Positions 21,793 to 30,233 of a stretch of 36,176 bases of DNA are shown here, piece by piece. Position 1 is the stretch's first letter; the number at the start of each line of letters is the position of its first letter. The translations under genes and the position numbers were made by a program. This stretch comes from a virus. The notes under the pieces are model-generated. The model searched no databases. It saw only the letters and a list, made by a program, of their open reading frames with translations, and was not told where the DNA came from. Location of the stretch: positions 1-36,176 of the IMG/VR virus record IMGVR_UViG_3300006100_001587; one strand, 5' to 3'.

Positions 21793-23136
21793 GTGAAGAA
21801 CGAACTTCAAATAAACACTGAGTATTTTGAAAATGTAGTGGCATGTCAATCCTTGACAAACAGCTACTACACTTCTTTAGTATTTGAACATTTAGTACCA
21901 GAGAATTTTAAATCTCCTGGCAATAAACTTATTGTAGGTATAGTGAAAGATTTTTACTTGAAACGTAAAAATATCCCTACTATTACTGAAATCAAAACGT
22001 ACATTAAAAAAGATGAAGATTTAAAGTTAATAAAAGACACGCTTACTAGCTATAAGCAGATAGATTTAAAAGGTAATTTTGATGAATTAGTACAAAACAC
22101 TGAAGCGTATTTTAAAGAAAAAACTGTTTATAATACAGTTTTAAAAATAGCCGACGATATGTCTAATCAAAGAATAGATACGGCTAAATTTCTTAAGCTA
22201 TTTGAAAAAGCTTGCAATATAACCCTTATTAATGATATTGGATTAGATTTTTACAGTCATTATCAAAAGATACTAGACGAACTAGGTACACCTAACGAAA
22301 CTATTCCAACAGGTTGGGATTTTATTGACGAAAAGATTGGCGGGGGGTTGTCTAAAAGAGGTAGAGCTCTTTATTTATTTCTCGGACCAACTAATGTAGG
22401 TAAATCAATATTTTTAGGTAACATAGCTTCAAATATGGCAGTACGTGGTTTAACCACGGTTCTTATATCACTTGAAATGCCTGAAATGATGTATGCAAAA
22501 CGTATTAGTAGTCATCTTTCAAAAATACCTATCAGTGATATACAGCAGCAAATAGGGGCACTAAAAACCTACTTTGAAGAAGTTTCAGATGTACGTAAAC
22601 AAAAGCTTATCATTAAAGAATTCCCACCAAAATCAATTACTATAGGCGGTATTAGAGCCTATCTTGAATCTCTTGTAAAGAGTGGGATAAAACCGGATAT
22701 ACTCGTTATAGACTATCTTGGACTAATAAAAGCAAGTAGCGGCGATAATTCATATGAACAAGGCAAAAATACAGCTGAAGAGTTAAGAGCACTATCGTAT
22801 TTTTTTAGTATACCAATTGTAAGTGCAATTCAAACTAATAGAGAAGGTATGGAACGTCCAGCTCTTGATACTGTAAGTGAATCCCTTGGTGTAGCTTTTA
22901 CTGCAGACGTGGTATGGTCTATTCACCAAGAAGAAGGCGATCAGGAACTTGGTATTATTAAAGTAGCTGGCATTAAAAACCGGGTAGGCCCGAAACACGG
23001 TGCAACAGCTATGCGTATTGATTATAATACATTAACACTTACCGAAGAAAGAGACTATATAGGACTTACAAACAACAATAAAGATACAGATGAGATGTCT
23101 AGTCTGGAAAGAAAGCTGGAAAAAATAGCTGGTTAA
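21793..23136 (+). CDS. 41: DnaB-type replicative helicase (gp41-like)
   Basis: The 447-residue protein has an N-terminal helical domain (1-150) and a RecA-like ATPase domain with Walker A Gly198-Pro-Thr-Asn-Val-Gly-Lys-Ser205 and Walker B Ile-Leu-Val-Ile-Asp-Tyr-Leu-Gly near 300. It corresponds to T4 gp41 (475 aa), the hexameric 5'-3' helicase at the fork. It begins with GTG (21793) 25 nt after the uvsX terminator, so a promoter should lie in or near the short AT-rich spacer. No primase gene is in the window. Confidence 0.9.
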   Translation: MKNELQINTEYFENVVACQSLTNSYYTSLVFEHLVPENFKSPGNKLIVGIVKDFYLKRKNIPTITEIKTYIKKDEDLKLIKDTLTSYKQIDLKGNFDELVQNTEAYFKEKTVYNTVLKIADDMSNQRIDTAKFLKLFEKACNITLINDIGLDFYSHYQKILDELGTPNETIPTGWDFIDEKIGGGLSKRGRALYLFLGPTNVGKSIFLGNIASNMAVRGLTTVLISLEMPEMMYAKRISSHLSKIPISDIQQQIGALKTYFEEVSDVRKQKLIIKEFPPKSITIGGIRAYLESLVKSGIKPDILVIDYLGLIKASSGDNSYEQGKNTAEELRALSYFFSIPIVSAIQTNREGMERPALDTVSESLGVAFTADVVWSIHQEEGDQELGIIKVAGIKNRVGPKHGATAMRIDYNTLTLTEERDYIGLTNNNKDTDEMSSLERKLEKIAG

Positions 23137-23150
23137 GTTAAATAAGCCTT

Positions 23151-24089
23151 GTGATTACCAAGAATATATATGTTTTTACAGATATCGATCTAGATGGATC
23201 GACAAGCCTCTTGGTATTGCACTGGGGTTTAGGTGCGAAGTTAGGTGAATTAAAATATAAAGCAACTACTGTTAGTAATTTAAGAAGAGAACTCTTAAGA
23301 TGGCTAGAAGAAGATAGTTTTAGTAACTATGATGAAGTATATTTTTTAGATCTTGATACTAGTAACTGTGGTGATCTTATAGACAAAACAAACGTTAACA
23401 TTATTGATCACCATCTTACTCATGTACAAGCTATACAAAAAGGAGTATACAAAAATGCAACAGTTAATGTTATTGAAAACACTTCTTGTGCAAAACAACT
23501 ATACAAACACTTCAAGACAATAACCCCTGGTTTTGAAAGTACCCTATCTGCAGAACAGAAAATTTTAATAGCTTTAGCTGATGATTATGATAGTTATCAG
23601 CTTAAATTAGAAGATTCATACAACTTAAATTGCCTTTTAATTAACACACAGAAAACACTTGACAAAACACGAGTAGATAAATTTGCTGAACGGTTTTACG
23701 TTGGTTTTAAAGGATTTAACCAACAAGAAAAAAACATTATTAAAGAATACATTACTGGAAGAGACTTAGCAATTAAAAACTTACAAATATATACCGGTAG
23801 TATTAACATTAGTAAACAAAACCTTATCGTTACCGGTTCAATGGGTACAAAGTATGTTAACGATGTGTGTGATTATTTGCTTAAAAATTACAACTCTGAT
23901 ATAGTGTTCTTTGTTAACACTAACAGTTCACATGTATCGTTTAGAAAGAAAAAAGAATGTACGGTGAATATGTCTAAACTTGCTAATAAACTCTGTGAAG
24001 GTGGTGGGCATGAATACGCTGCTGGTGGTAAAATTACTGACACGTTTATGGAATTTGTTAAACAATTAACTTTAACGGAGAAATTATAA
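23151..24089 (+). CDS. DHH/DHHA1 family phosphoesterase
   Basis: The 312-residue protein (GTG start at 23151) shows Asp11-Ile-Asp-Leu-Asp15-Gly, Asp67-Leu-Asp69, Asp86-His-His88 and a C-terminal Gly-Gly-Gly-His-Glu-Tyr-Ala-Ala-Gly-Gly at 284-293 (DHHA1). These are the metal- and substrate-binding motifs of RecJ and nanoRNase/NrnA-like enzymes. Without the extra RecJ domains it is more like a short-oligonucleotide phosphodiesterase. T4 has no equivalent in this position. It abuts the 98-aa gene. Confidence 0.85.
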   Translation: MITKNIYVFTDIDLDGSTSLLVLHWGLGAKLGELKYKATTVSNLRRELLRWLEEDSFSNYDEVYFLDLDTSNCGDLIDKTNVNIIDHHLTHVQAIQKGVYKNATVNVIENTSCAKQLYKHFKTITPGFESTLSAEQKILIALADDYDSYQLKLEDSYNLNCLLINTQKTLDKTRVDKFAERFYVGFKGFNQQEKNIIKEYITGRDLAIKNLQIYTGSINISKQNLIVTGSMGTKYVNDVCDYLLKNYNSDIVFFVNTNSSHVSFRKKKECTVNMSKLANKLCEGGGHEYAAGGKITDTFMEFVKQLTLTEKL

Positions 24090-24385
24090 TGTCCGGGGTA
24101 ATAGGTGCTTTAGAATCAGCAGTGTTAAATAATCCATTAGATACTCTAATGGAAGAAGAAGTAGAAACAGCATTAGTTAAGTTTAGTTCGTTTTGTTCTA
24201 TTATTCACAATAAAAAGCTAAACAACGTTACTGTATTCTCTTTAATAATTAAGCACCCTATTTACAAGAAAATATACATGAAAATGTTGCAGGTAGATAA
24301 TGAAAAAGAAGCAATTTTGATATTTTTAAAGTATAATTCTAACCTTTGTCGTAGCAAAGTAGTGAGAGAGGTACTACAATCGTAG
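24089..24385 (+). CDS. Hypothetical protein, 98 aa (position of T4 gene 33)
   Basis: I do not recognise this all-helical 98-residue protein. It has one of the few Shine-Dalgarno-like sites in the window (GGAG nine bases before the ATG). The three genes from here match the T4 order 33-59-32 in size and order (112-217-301 aa in T4), but sequence similarity to gp33 is not evident by eye. Confidence 0.7.
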   Translation: MSGVIGALESAVLNNPLDTLMEEEVETALVKFSSFCSIIHNKKLNNVTVFSLIIKHPIYKKIYMKMLQVDNEKEAILIFLKYNSNLCRSKVVREVLQS

Positions 24386-24391
24386 TACTAA

Positions 24392-25024
24392 ATGAACGTA
24401 TCAGAGATCTATAATACATATCTTGCAGTTTCTAGAGGTTTTAAAAACAAACCTTGGACACCTCGTAAAGATTTCAGTAAGTTTGACACCACACCAGATG
24501 GTGTGATATGTAAACGTTTAGAGTTATTTTTTAAGAAATTTCCACAGATACAGCCTAGAGAGTTCTTTACTGCTCCGTACATAATATATAAAGACGAAGA
24601 ATTATTTCCTCTTAGTTTTTATACCACACAAAAAGCGATATCAGTGTGGAATACTATGCAAAAGCAAAAAGCAGAAGAGTTGCCTGATACAGAAAACCAG
24701 ATAGAGGATATTAAGAAAAGCTTAAAATACATAGCAACTACTTGTGTAAATGAAGGAATAACCCTTTCTCAGTACTGTAATCACAAAAAAGGTTATACAT
24801 ACAGGTTGTTTATTGATTTTAAAAACAAATTAATTAATATTTATGTGTTGATTAAGTTGCCTTTCTTTGAAAATAATTTAAACTCACTTAACCTTCAAGA
24901 TAAAGAACTTTACCTAACAGATTTAAACAATAACGTTTCAAAATATAAAATGAGATTGAATACTTCTACTAGAGCAAAGAACATTATTGAAGAGGGTATC
25001 AAACTATTAACTAAAATAAAATAA
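24392..25024 (+). CDS. Possible gp59-like helicase loader, 210 aa
   Basis: The 210-residue protein lies directly before the gp32-like gene, where T4 has gene 59 (217 aa), the loader that puts gp41 on gp32-coated forks. The N-terminus (Glu-Ile-Tyr-Asn-Thr-Tyr) and the block Cys-Lys-Arg-Leu-Glu-Leu-Phe-Phe-Lys-Lys-Phe followed by an aromatic helix and a Trp near 86 recall gp59. The match is weak; the call rests largely on position and length. It is basic, as expected for a fork-DNA binder. Confidence 0.42.
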   Translation: MNVSEIYNTYLAVSRGFKNKPWTPRKDFSKFDTTPDGVICKRLELFFKKFPQIQPREFFTAPYIIYKDEELFPLSFYTTQKAISVWNTMQKQKAEELPDTENQIEDIKKSLKYIATTCVNEGITLSQYCNHKKGYTYRLFIDFKNKLINIYVLIKLPFFENNLNSLNLQDKELYLTDLNNNVSKYKMRLNTSTRAKNIIEEGIKLLTKIK

Positions 25025-25042
25025 CCAAATACTAATAAAATC

Positions 25043-25996
25043 ATGAAAACTACATTCAATGCAAATATGTTCGATAGCATTAAAAATGCTCTTGAATCCG
25101 CTAAAAGTAAAAACACTGGCAGTAATTATAAGAACATTTTTTCTATCGCAAAGCCAGCTACGTACGTTGTACGTTTAATACCTAACACTAAGAATCCTGC
25201 TGAAACTTTTTTACATTACTATCATCACGGCTGGAATAGTATTTCAACCGGTCAATATGCAAGTATTACCTCGCCATCTACTTGGGACGAACGTTGCCCT
25301 ATTAGTGAATTATATTTTAAAATTTTACGTAACGGTACGTCTGACGAACAAGAAAAAGCTAAGGCTAATTTACGTCGTAAAGAAAATTGGTACGTTAACG
25401 TATATGTTGTTTCTGATCCAGTAAATCCAGAAAATAACGGGACTGTTAAAGTACTTCGTTATGGTAAACAATTAAACAAGATTATTGAATCAGCTATTAA
25501 TGGAGACGATTCAGCGGAGTTCGGTTCCAAGATTTTTGATTTTAGTGAAAACGGTTGCAATCTTCGTATTAAAGCAGAATTAGTTTCCGATAAGCCAGGT
25601 GCACCTAAGTACCCAACTTATGTATCATCTAAATTCTTAGCACCAAGCGCTATTGAAGGATTAGATGAAGACAAGATTCAAAACATATATAATAGTATTT
25701 TTGATCTTAATACGTTTGTTGAACATAAGACACCAGCTGAAATTCAAACTTTTATTAATACTCATTATTATGACAATGAAACCGGTAGTTCAGATAGTAC
25801 AACAACTACAACTACAGTAGAAGAAGACATTGACGATGTACCATATGATACACCTGCTAAACCTGTAGCAAAGACTGTATCTGTTTATAAATCTACTACA
25901 AAAGCAGTACCTGTAAGCGTTCCTGATGACGAAGAAAGTGCAGCTACAAACGATAGTAAAGTTAAAGATATTCTTGATAGTTTAGAAGATCTATAA
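25043..25996 (+). CDS. 32: gp32-like single-stranded DNA-binding protein
   Basis: The 317-residue protein follows the gp32 plan: a short basic N-terminus, a DNA-binding core starting with Tyr-Val-Val-Arg-Leu-Ile-Pro near 41-47, His-Tyr-Tyr-His-His-Gly-Trp near 58-64 and Cys85-Pro-Ile, and a Thr-rich linker leading to an acidic C-terminal tail. The Cys-X-Cys pair that completes the T4 zinc site is not visible, so zinc may be absent or bound differently. gp32 coats single strands and organises replication proteins through its acidic tail. No Shine-Dalgarno sequence is present. Confidence 0.87.
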   Translation: MKTTFNANMFDSIKNALESAKSKNTGSNYKNIFSIAKPATYVVRLIPNTKNPAETFLHYYHHGWNSISTGQYASITSPSTWDERCPISELYFKILRNGTSDEQEKAKANLRRKENWYVNVYVVSDPVNPENNGTVKVLRYGKQLNKIIESAINGDDSAEFGSKIFDFSENGCNLRIKAELVSDKPGAPKYPTYVSSKFLAPSAIEGLDEDKIQNIYNSIFDLNTFVEHKTPAEIQTFINTHYYDNETGSSDSTTTTTTVEEDIDDVPYDTPAKPVAKTVSVYKSTTKAVPVSVPDDEESAATNDSKVKDILDSLEDL

Positions 25997-26001
25997 ACTA
26001 A

Positions 26002-26607
26002 ATGACTGAACAACAAAGAAGACAGCAAATTATGGAAGCAAGGCAGCGGGAACAAAGACCCGCTGCCCCGTCTATTACTGATACAGAAGCTGAGCGTATG
26101 GCTTCTGCACAGCAAGGGCTTACTCAGGAGCAAATGATTGCTATTGCTATGCTTGGTAAAATGGTGTCTAACGATATAGGCGGTATTAAAAAGAACGCCA
26201 TAGGGGATAGTTTGAAAGTAACAGATGTGGATATGTCTAAAGTAATGCCTTCCGGTATTATGAAAGCTATGGGTACTCCAGTTCCACAGTTTCAATCTCC
26301 GCAATCATTTCAACCCCCACAACCACGTCAACAACCAACACAGCAACAATTAATACCTGTTGCACCGGTAATAAATTCGATACCATCGCCGCAATTGCCT
26401 TTTGTAGATACTCTCACAACACAACCTTATATAGATCCTAATCAATTAGAGCTTGACCTAAATAAACAAACCCGTTACGAAGATATTATTAACGCTATTG
26501 ATAAATTACAAAATTCAGTTAATATACTAACTGATAAAGTAAACACATTAATTGACAGCAGTAATAAAAAAAAACCGAAGGTAACAAATGGAACTCAAGC
26601 TGGCTAA
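26002..26607 (+). CDS. Hypothetical Pro/Gln-rich protein with C-terminal coiled coil
   Basis: The 201-residue protein starts 5 nt after the SSB gene. It has a charged N-terminal helix, a Met-rich middle, a long Pro/Gln linker (about 95-125) and a C-terminal heptad-like helix (Ile-Asp-Lys-Leu-Gln-Asn-Ser-Val) ending in a Lys-rich tail. The layout suggests a scaffold or adaptor rather than an enzyme. Placement between SSB and clamp genes suggests a replication or late-transcription role. It overlaps the clamp gene by 20 nt. Confidence 0.75.
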   Translation: MTEQQRRQQIMEARQREQRPAAPSITDTEAERMASAQQGLTQEQMIAIAMLGKMVSNDIGGIKKNAIGDSLKVTDVDMSKVMPSGIMKAMGTPVPQFQSPQSFQPPQPRQQPTQQQLIPVAPVINSIPSPQLPFVDTLTTQPYIDPNQLELDLNKQTRYEDIINAIDKLQNSVNILTDKVNTLIDSSNKKKPKVTNGTQAG

Positions 26608-27322
26608 AAAAGATTTTGCCGATAATTTTTTAAATATAATAAGTAAAGCAGTTGATGTAGCTTGTGTTAAAGTTACTAAAGACGGGTTATATGTGTTATG
26701 CAACAAACCTGACACAAGTATTATTTTACTTGGTAAATATAATACACCTATTGATATAGATAAAGAATTATCTCTCAACATCGGAGATATTAAAAAACTT
26801 TTAAGAGTAATAGATTGTATAGAAGAAGATGATTTTGCGTTTATTATTAACAGTAATCACCTGTTGCATAAATCTAACTCTATGCAGTTTAAGTATCACT
26901 TTCTTGATGATACTGCTATACCAAAAGCTTCAATTAAAAAAGATAAAGTTGAAGCTTTGCAATTAGATACCTTTTTTGACATAGATTACCGTAAATTACA
27001 AGAAATTTTAAGAGCAAGCTCGTTTACTACAGAAACCAATAAAATTTATCTTTACGGTCAACCCGATGGTATATATTGTGAATTAGGAGATAAAGAAACA
27101 GCCAACACAGACAGTGTATCTCTTAAAGTCACAGATAAAATAGAAGGACTACCATTGACTCAAATTATACCGTTTAACTTAGATATTTTCAGAGTATTAA
27201 CAGGCGTTAAGTTTGATAACGCAAGAGTAGGTATAAATCTTAAATTAAAGATTATGTCCTTTTATGTAAAACCAACACCTGAAACCGAATTTAAGTTTAT
27301 TATATCAGGGTTAGTAAAATAA
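26588..27322 (+). CDS. 45: Sliding clamp (gp45-like)
   Basis: The 244-residue protein has the beta-alpha-beta pattern and length of T4 gp45 (228 aa), with two similar halves: an N-terminal helix then Val-Lys-Val-Thr-Lys-Asp-Gly-Leu-Tyr-Val near 33-42 and a second half with Lys-Ile-Tyr-Leu-Tyr-Gly-Gln-Pro-Asp-Gly-Ile-Tyr. The trimeric clamp tethers the polymerase and, in T4, also activates late transcription with gp33 and gp55. The clamp-loader genes are not in the window. Its stop overlaps the next ATG. Confidence 0.82.
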   Translation: MELKLAKKDFADNFLNIISKAVDVACVKVTKDGLYVLCNKPDTSIILLGKYNTPIDIDKELSLNIGDIKKLLRVIDCIEEDDFAFIINSNHLLHKSNSMQFKYHFLDDTAIPKASIKKDKVEALQLDTFFDIDYRKLQEILRASSFTTETNKIYLYGQPDGIYCELGDKETANTDSVSLKVTDKIEGLPLTQIIPFNLDIFRVLTGVKFDNARVGINLKLKIMSFYVKPTPETEFKFIISGLVK

Positions 27323-27660
27323 TGTCTAATAAAATAACAACTCAAAGCTATTTTATAAAGAGGCTTAAAGATTCAGGTTATATGGTCTTTAAGATGTTTG
27401 ATAACTACGGGGAAGCAGACCCACGTTCATGGACTGTAATGATAGATCCTGGCAATGCATCAGTATTTTGTACATGCTATGTTAACCATGAAGGCATGTT
27501 TGGTGAAACGTTTTTTGAATTTTATGACGGTGGTCAATATATTCCTGAACGTTTTAAGTTGAAAACTGATTCAATAGAGGTTATAATAAGCTATTTAGTA
27601 AAATACGGTATTAACAATAAAACAGAAACATACAAAAATAATTTAATATATGTCAAATAA
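27322..27660 (+). CDS. Hypothetical protein, 112 aa
   Basis: I cannot assign a function. The protein is alpha/beta with an N-terminal helix, Trp-Thr-Val-Met-Ile-Asp-Pro near 37-43, two Cys residues (Cys-Thr-Cys near 50-52) and a Phe-Phe-Glu-Phe-Tyr-Asp strand. It resembles conserved small proteins seen beside replication genes in marine T4-like phages, but this is from memory only. It is joined to the clamp gene (TAATG overlap) and overlaps folE by 11 nt. Confidence 0.75.
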   Translation: MSNKITTQSYFIKRLKDSGYMVFKMFDNYGEADPRSWTVMIDPGNASVFCTCYVNHEGMFGETFFEFYDGGQYIPERFKLKTDSIEVIISYLVKYGINNKTETYKNNLIYVK

Positions 27661-28309
27661 GACTGAACACCCTAAACTACCTACAGCAAATAGTAATGTC
27701 CCTCGTACAGAAGACGAAAAGACAGAAATCATTAACAATGCTACTAAAGCATATGAAAACTTCTTAGATGCATTACAAATAGATTGGCGTAACGATCCTA
27801 ATAGTGAAGGCACACCTAAACGTGTAGCTAAAGCATATGTTTGTGATTTAATTCGTGGTTGTTATGACCAACCACCGAAGATTACTACTTTTCCGTCAGA
27901 TGGTTATGATGGCATTGTAAGTCAGTGTAATATACCATTAACTTCAATGTGTTCTCACCATCATTTAGCTTTTACAGGTGTTGCACATGTTGCTTATATA
28001 CCTAGTAAAGAAGGTCGAGTTATTGGTTTATCTAAACTTAACCGTATTGTAGAACACTATGCAAGACGTCCACAAGTTCAAGAAGCTCTTACAGTACAAA
28101 TACATAAAGCTATTGATGAAATTTGTGAAAAGAACCAGGGAGTAGCGGTTGTAGTAAAGTGCTCTCATACATGTGCTTGCCATAGAGGTGTTAAGCACCA
28201 CGGTGCTGTAATGATTACATCTAAGCTTTCTGGGGATTTTATGGATGAACCTGAATGCAGGAAAGAATTTTATGATTTTGTTGCATCCGCAGAAAGAAGT
28301 TCTAAGTAG
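27650..28309 (+). CDS. folE: FolE, GTP cyclohydrolase I
   Basis: The 219-residue protein is a clear type I GTP cyclohydrolase. Zinc ligands Cys101, His104 and Cys175 sit in Ser-Met-Cys-Ser-His-His and His-Thr-Cys-Ala-Cys-His-Arg-Gly-Val; Val-Ile-Gly-Leu-Ser-Lys-Leu-Asn-Arg (124-132) and Arg-Arg-Pro-Gln-Val-Gln-Glu (139-145) bind GTP and form the active site. It makes dihydroneopterin triphosphate, the first intermediate of both folate and 7-deazaguanine synthesis. With QueD, QueF and the DpdA-like enzyme here, the deazaguanine role is the better explanation; it may also raise folate for the formyltransferase. A stem-loop follows the stop. Confidence 0.96.
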   Translation: MSNKTEHPKLPTANSNVPRTEDEKTEIINNATKAYENFLDALQIDWRNDPNSEGTPKRVAKAYVCDLIRGCYDQPPKITTFPSDGYDGIVSQCNIPLTSMCSHHHLAFTGVAHVAYIPSKEGRVIGLSKLNRIVEHYARRPQVQEALTVQIHKAIDEICEKNQGVAVVVKCSHTCACHRGVKHHGAVMITSKLSGDFMDEPECRKEFYDFVASAERSSK

Positions 28310-28330
28310 TCTTTAATTTTAACTACTTAG
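28302..28330 (+). other. Stem-loop at the folE stop
   Basis: CTAAGTAGT and ACTACTTAG form a perfect 9-bp stem around an 11-nt loop and include the folE TAG stop. No T-run follows, so it may stabilise or process mRNA rather than end transcription. Confidence 0.5.
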
Positions 28331-28343
28331 GAACTAAATAACT

Positions 28344-28796
28344 ATGGTGAGCAAAGAACAAAAAAATTCTAAGGCTACTAAAAAAACTACTTCTAAAAAA
28401 CAAAATAAAGAAATAGTACCTACGCCCACCCCTACTATACCTGTAGCACCCGTTGAAACTAACAAAAACGTGTCATTGTTTACAGAAGTGGATGAAAAAA
28501 AGATTAAAGATGCAATACTACTTGCTCAAATAGAGTTTGCTAAGTTAAAAAGCACTGTAAGACGTGAGCAAAAAAGAGATATAGATGCCCTTGAACATCA
28601 AATTAAAGAGTTTATGGGGCCGTTTATGTTGATTGGATATGATCTTAATAATAACCCTATAGAGATGGTATCCGCGTATTCAGTTGCAGAACATGATGCT
28701 TTATTAGAACGTTTCAGACGGGTAATGTACAAAATTAACCAAAACATTGCTAATTCTGGTGGTGAAGATCCGTATGGTCACCAAAATACTGAGTAA
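28344..28796 (+). CDS. Hypothetical protein with Lys-rich N-terminus, 150 aa
   Basis: I do not recognise this protein. Residues 1-30 are Lys/Thr/Ser-rich and disordered, followed by a Pro/Thr linker and a helical domain (50-140) with a long charged helix (Lys-Ser-Thr-Val-Arg-Arg-Glu-Gln-Lys-Arg) that could form a coiled coil. The C-terminus ends in a Gly-Gly-Glu-Asp-Pro-Tyr-Gly tail. It overlaps the following gene by 23 nt. Confidence 0.72.
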   Translation: MVSKEQKNSKATKKTTSKKQNKEIVPTPTPTIPVAPVETNKNVSLFTEVDEKKIKDAILLAQIEFAKLKSTVRREQKRDIDALEHQIKEFMGPFMLIGYDLNNNPIEMVSAYSVAEHDALLERFRRVMYKINQNIANSGGEDPYGHQNTE

Positions 28797-29088
28797 ATTA
28801 AAATTATTATTTTTACCTAAACGTAGAATAATTTACGTTGTACTTGAAGGTAAATTTAAAGGAGAGTGGTTAGTAAAGATAAAAGTAGAAAAAGATACTA
28901 CCGTATGCTTTTCTTTACCAGATAAATATATCCGTAAAATACCAAATAATGAGTTTGAATGGGGTATAAAAAATAAAGTATTAGAACCTGTCGATGTTTT
29001 ACCTGAAGGTGTTTACAATGTCTGTATAGCAGAATATAACCTTAAAGCTACAGATATCCAGAAGAAAGAAGCTATTAACAAGATGTAA
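28774..29088 (+). CDS. Hypothetical basic protein, 104 aa
   Basis: I chose the ATG at 28774; the TTG at 28747 would extend it by nine residues and deepen the overlap. The N-terminus is basic and hydrophobic (Lys-Leu-Lys-Leu-Leu-Phe-Leu-Pro-Lys-Arg-Arg), and the rest is beta-rich. No function can be assigned. An 85-nt spacer without visible features follows. Confidence 0.65.
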   Translation: MVTKILSKLKLLFLPKRRIIYVVLEGKFKGEWLVKIKVEKDTTVCFSLPDKYIRKIPNNEFEWGIKNKVLEPVDVLPEGVYNVCIAEYNLKATDIQKKEAINKM

Positions 29089-29173
29089 GTGTTGCTTTAT
29101 AGTTTATTAATAAAACATCCAATTATAACATATTATCTGGGTATTTTAAATAAACTATGTAAATAACTGTAAT

Positions 29174-29365
29174 ATGTTACAAAATAAAGTAGAACCACGT
29201 CCATCTTCTTGTGTTACCTGTGGTCAACCTGCAGTTCATCCGCGTATTATGCAAGTTAAGCGTGGAAAAGATATTGTTACTGAAGCACAATGGATTTGCC
29301 CAAGATGTAATAGTAGATTCATGTCGGGTATAGTAAGTATAACCAGTGAAACCAAGAAAAACTAA
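29174..29365 (+). CDS. Small zinc-ribbon protein, 63 aa
   Basis: The 63-residue protein carries two Cys-X2-Cys knuckles, Cys-Val-Thr-Cys-Gly near 13-17 and Cys-Pro-Arg-Cys near 42-45, a classic zinc ribbon. Such proteins often contact RNA polymerase or nucleic acids. The partner is unknown. It has a non-Shine-Dalgarno leader and overlaps the next gene by 20 nt. Confidence 0.72.
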   Translation: MLQNKVEPRPSSCVTCGQPAVHPRIMQVKRGKDIVTEAQWICPRCNSRFMSGIVSITSETKKN

Positions 29366-29786
29366 GAAAATCCTTGACGAAGCAACTTCTTATACCGGTA
29401 AAAAACGGGTAAAGCTTAAGGAATCTTCATACTACACTGGTCAATACAGCGGCCAACAAGCGCCTGAAACGGCCTCTGCATATGAATTTAGTAAAGATAG
29501 TGTACCTACACTAAACAAAATAGAAAAACTTAAAAACAAAGATAATAATTTAGGTGTACCACAAGAACTACCGTTTCCTTTTCAAGATTCAGTAAGAGAA
29601 CTTGCTGATTTATATTTAAAAGCGCAAGATTTGAGAAATAAAGCTCGTAATGCTGCAAATTTACCATTCTATAAAGGTAGAGAAGCAAAGCTTGAAGTGT
29701 TTCGTAAAAAATTAAACGGTATAATGGTTACTTGTAAAAAATTAGCCACCGATTTACACAATTTTTCTCTTGCACCGAGACCATAA
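29346..29786 (+). CDS. Hypothetical protein, 146 aa
   Basis: Unknown. GTG start at 29346. The first 45 residues are basic and polar with Ser-Tyr-Thr-Gly and Tyr-Tyr-Thr-Gly-Gln-Tyr-Ser-Gly repeats; the C-terminal half is helical with many Lys/Ala/Leu. No membrane segment or catalytic motif is visible. A long hairpin overlaps its stop and the next start. Confidence 0.68.
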   Translation: MKPRKTKKILDEATSYTGKKRVKLKESSYYTGQYSGQQAPETASAYEFSKDSVPTLNKIEKLKNKDNNLGVPQELPFPFQDSVRELADLYLKAQDLRNKARNAANLPFYKGREAKLEVFRKKLNGIMVTCKKLATDLHNFSLAPRP

Positions 29787-29809
29787 TAACGCTTTAATAG
29801 TGTTATTAT
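29783..29809 (+). promoter_or_regulatory. Hairpin between stop and next start codon
   Basis: ATAATAACGCT and AGTGTTATTAT pair over 11 bp (one G-T) around a 5-nt loop. The base of the stem contains the upstream TAA and the first two bases of the next ATG (29808). It could limit initiation of the membrane-protein gene or act as a weak terminator. Confidence 0.5.
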
Positions 29810-30233
29810 GAGAGAAAAGTTATTTGTACTGTTACGATCGTTATTTGTTACAGCAGTTATATCTGCACTTGTAGGTGGAGTTGTTAAATTTTTTGGGTAC
29901 TCATTTTTTTTATGGTTCGGAGTATCATTTATTTGTCAATTCTTAGTATCTTATGTGTTTAATACAATTTTAGAGTACAATGCATTAAAAGATATCAGAC
30001 AAATACAACTAAAAGAAGCAGAAATTTTAGCTCAAAACACTATGCGTGTAAGTTGCACCTCTTGTAAGAAAGAAAGCGATGTAATTGTACGCACTAATCA
30101 AGAAAATCGCTTTATTTGTGGTTTTTGTAATACAAAAAATGCAGTATATTTAATAGCTGAAACAGCTGCCGTTACAGATCCTATATACGAAGCACCTACA
30201 CTTAATACTATTTCACCTAATGGAAATCAATAA
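29808..30233 (+). CDS. Membrane protein with C-terminal zinc ribbon
   Basis: The 141-residue protein has two hydrophobic helices (about 8-28 and 32-52) followed by a cytoplasmic-looking helix and two Cys-X2-Cys pairs (Cys-Thr-Ser-Cys near 83-86 and Cys-Gly-Phe-Cys near 104-107) forming a zinc ribbon. The tail is Thr/Pro-rich. It is likely an inner-membrane protein; function unknown. Its start sits in a hairpin and its end overlaps the next gene by 14 nt. Confidence 0.75.
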   Translation: MREKLFVLLRSLFVTAVISALVGGVVKFFGYSFFLWFGVSFICQFLVSYVFNTILEYNALKDIRQIQLKEAEILAQNTMRVSCTSCKKESDVIVRTNQENRFICGFCNTKNAVYLIAETAAVTDPIYEAPTLNTISPNGNQ

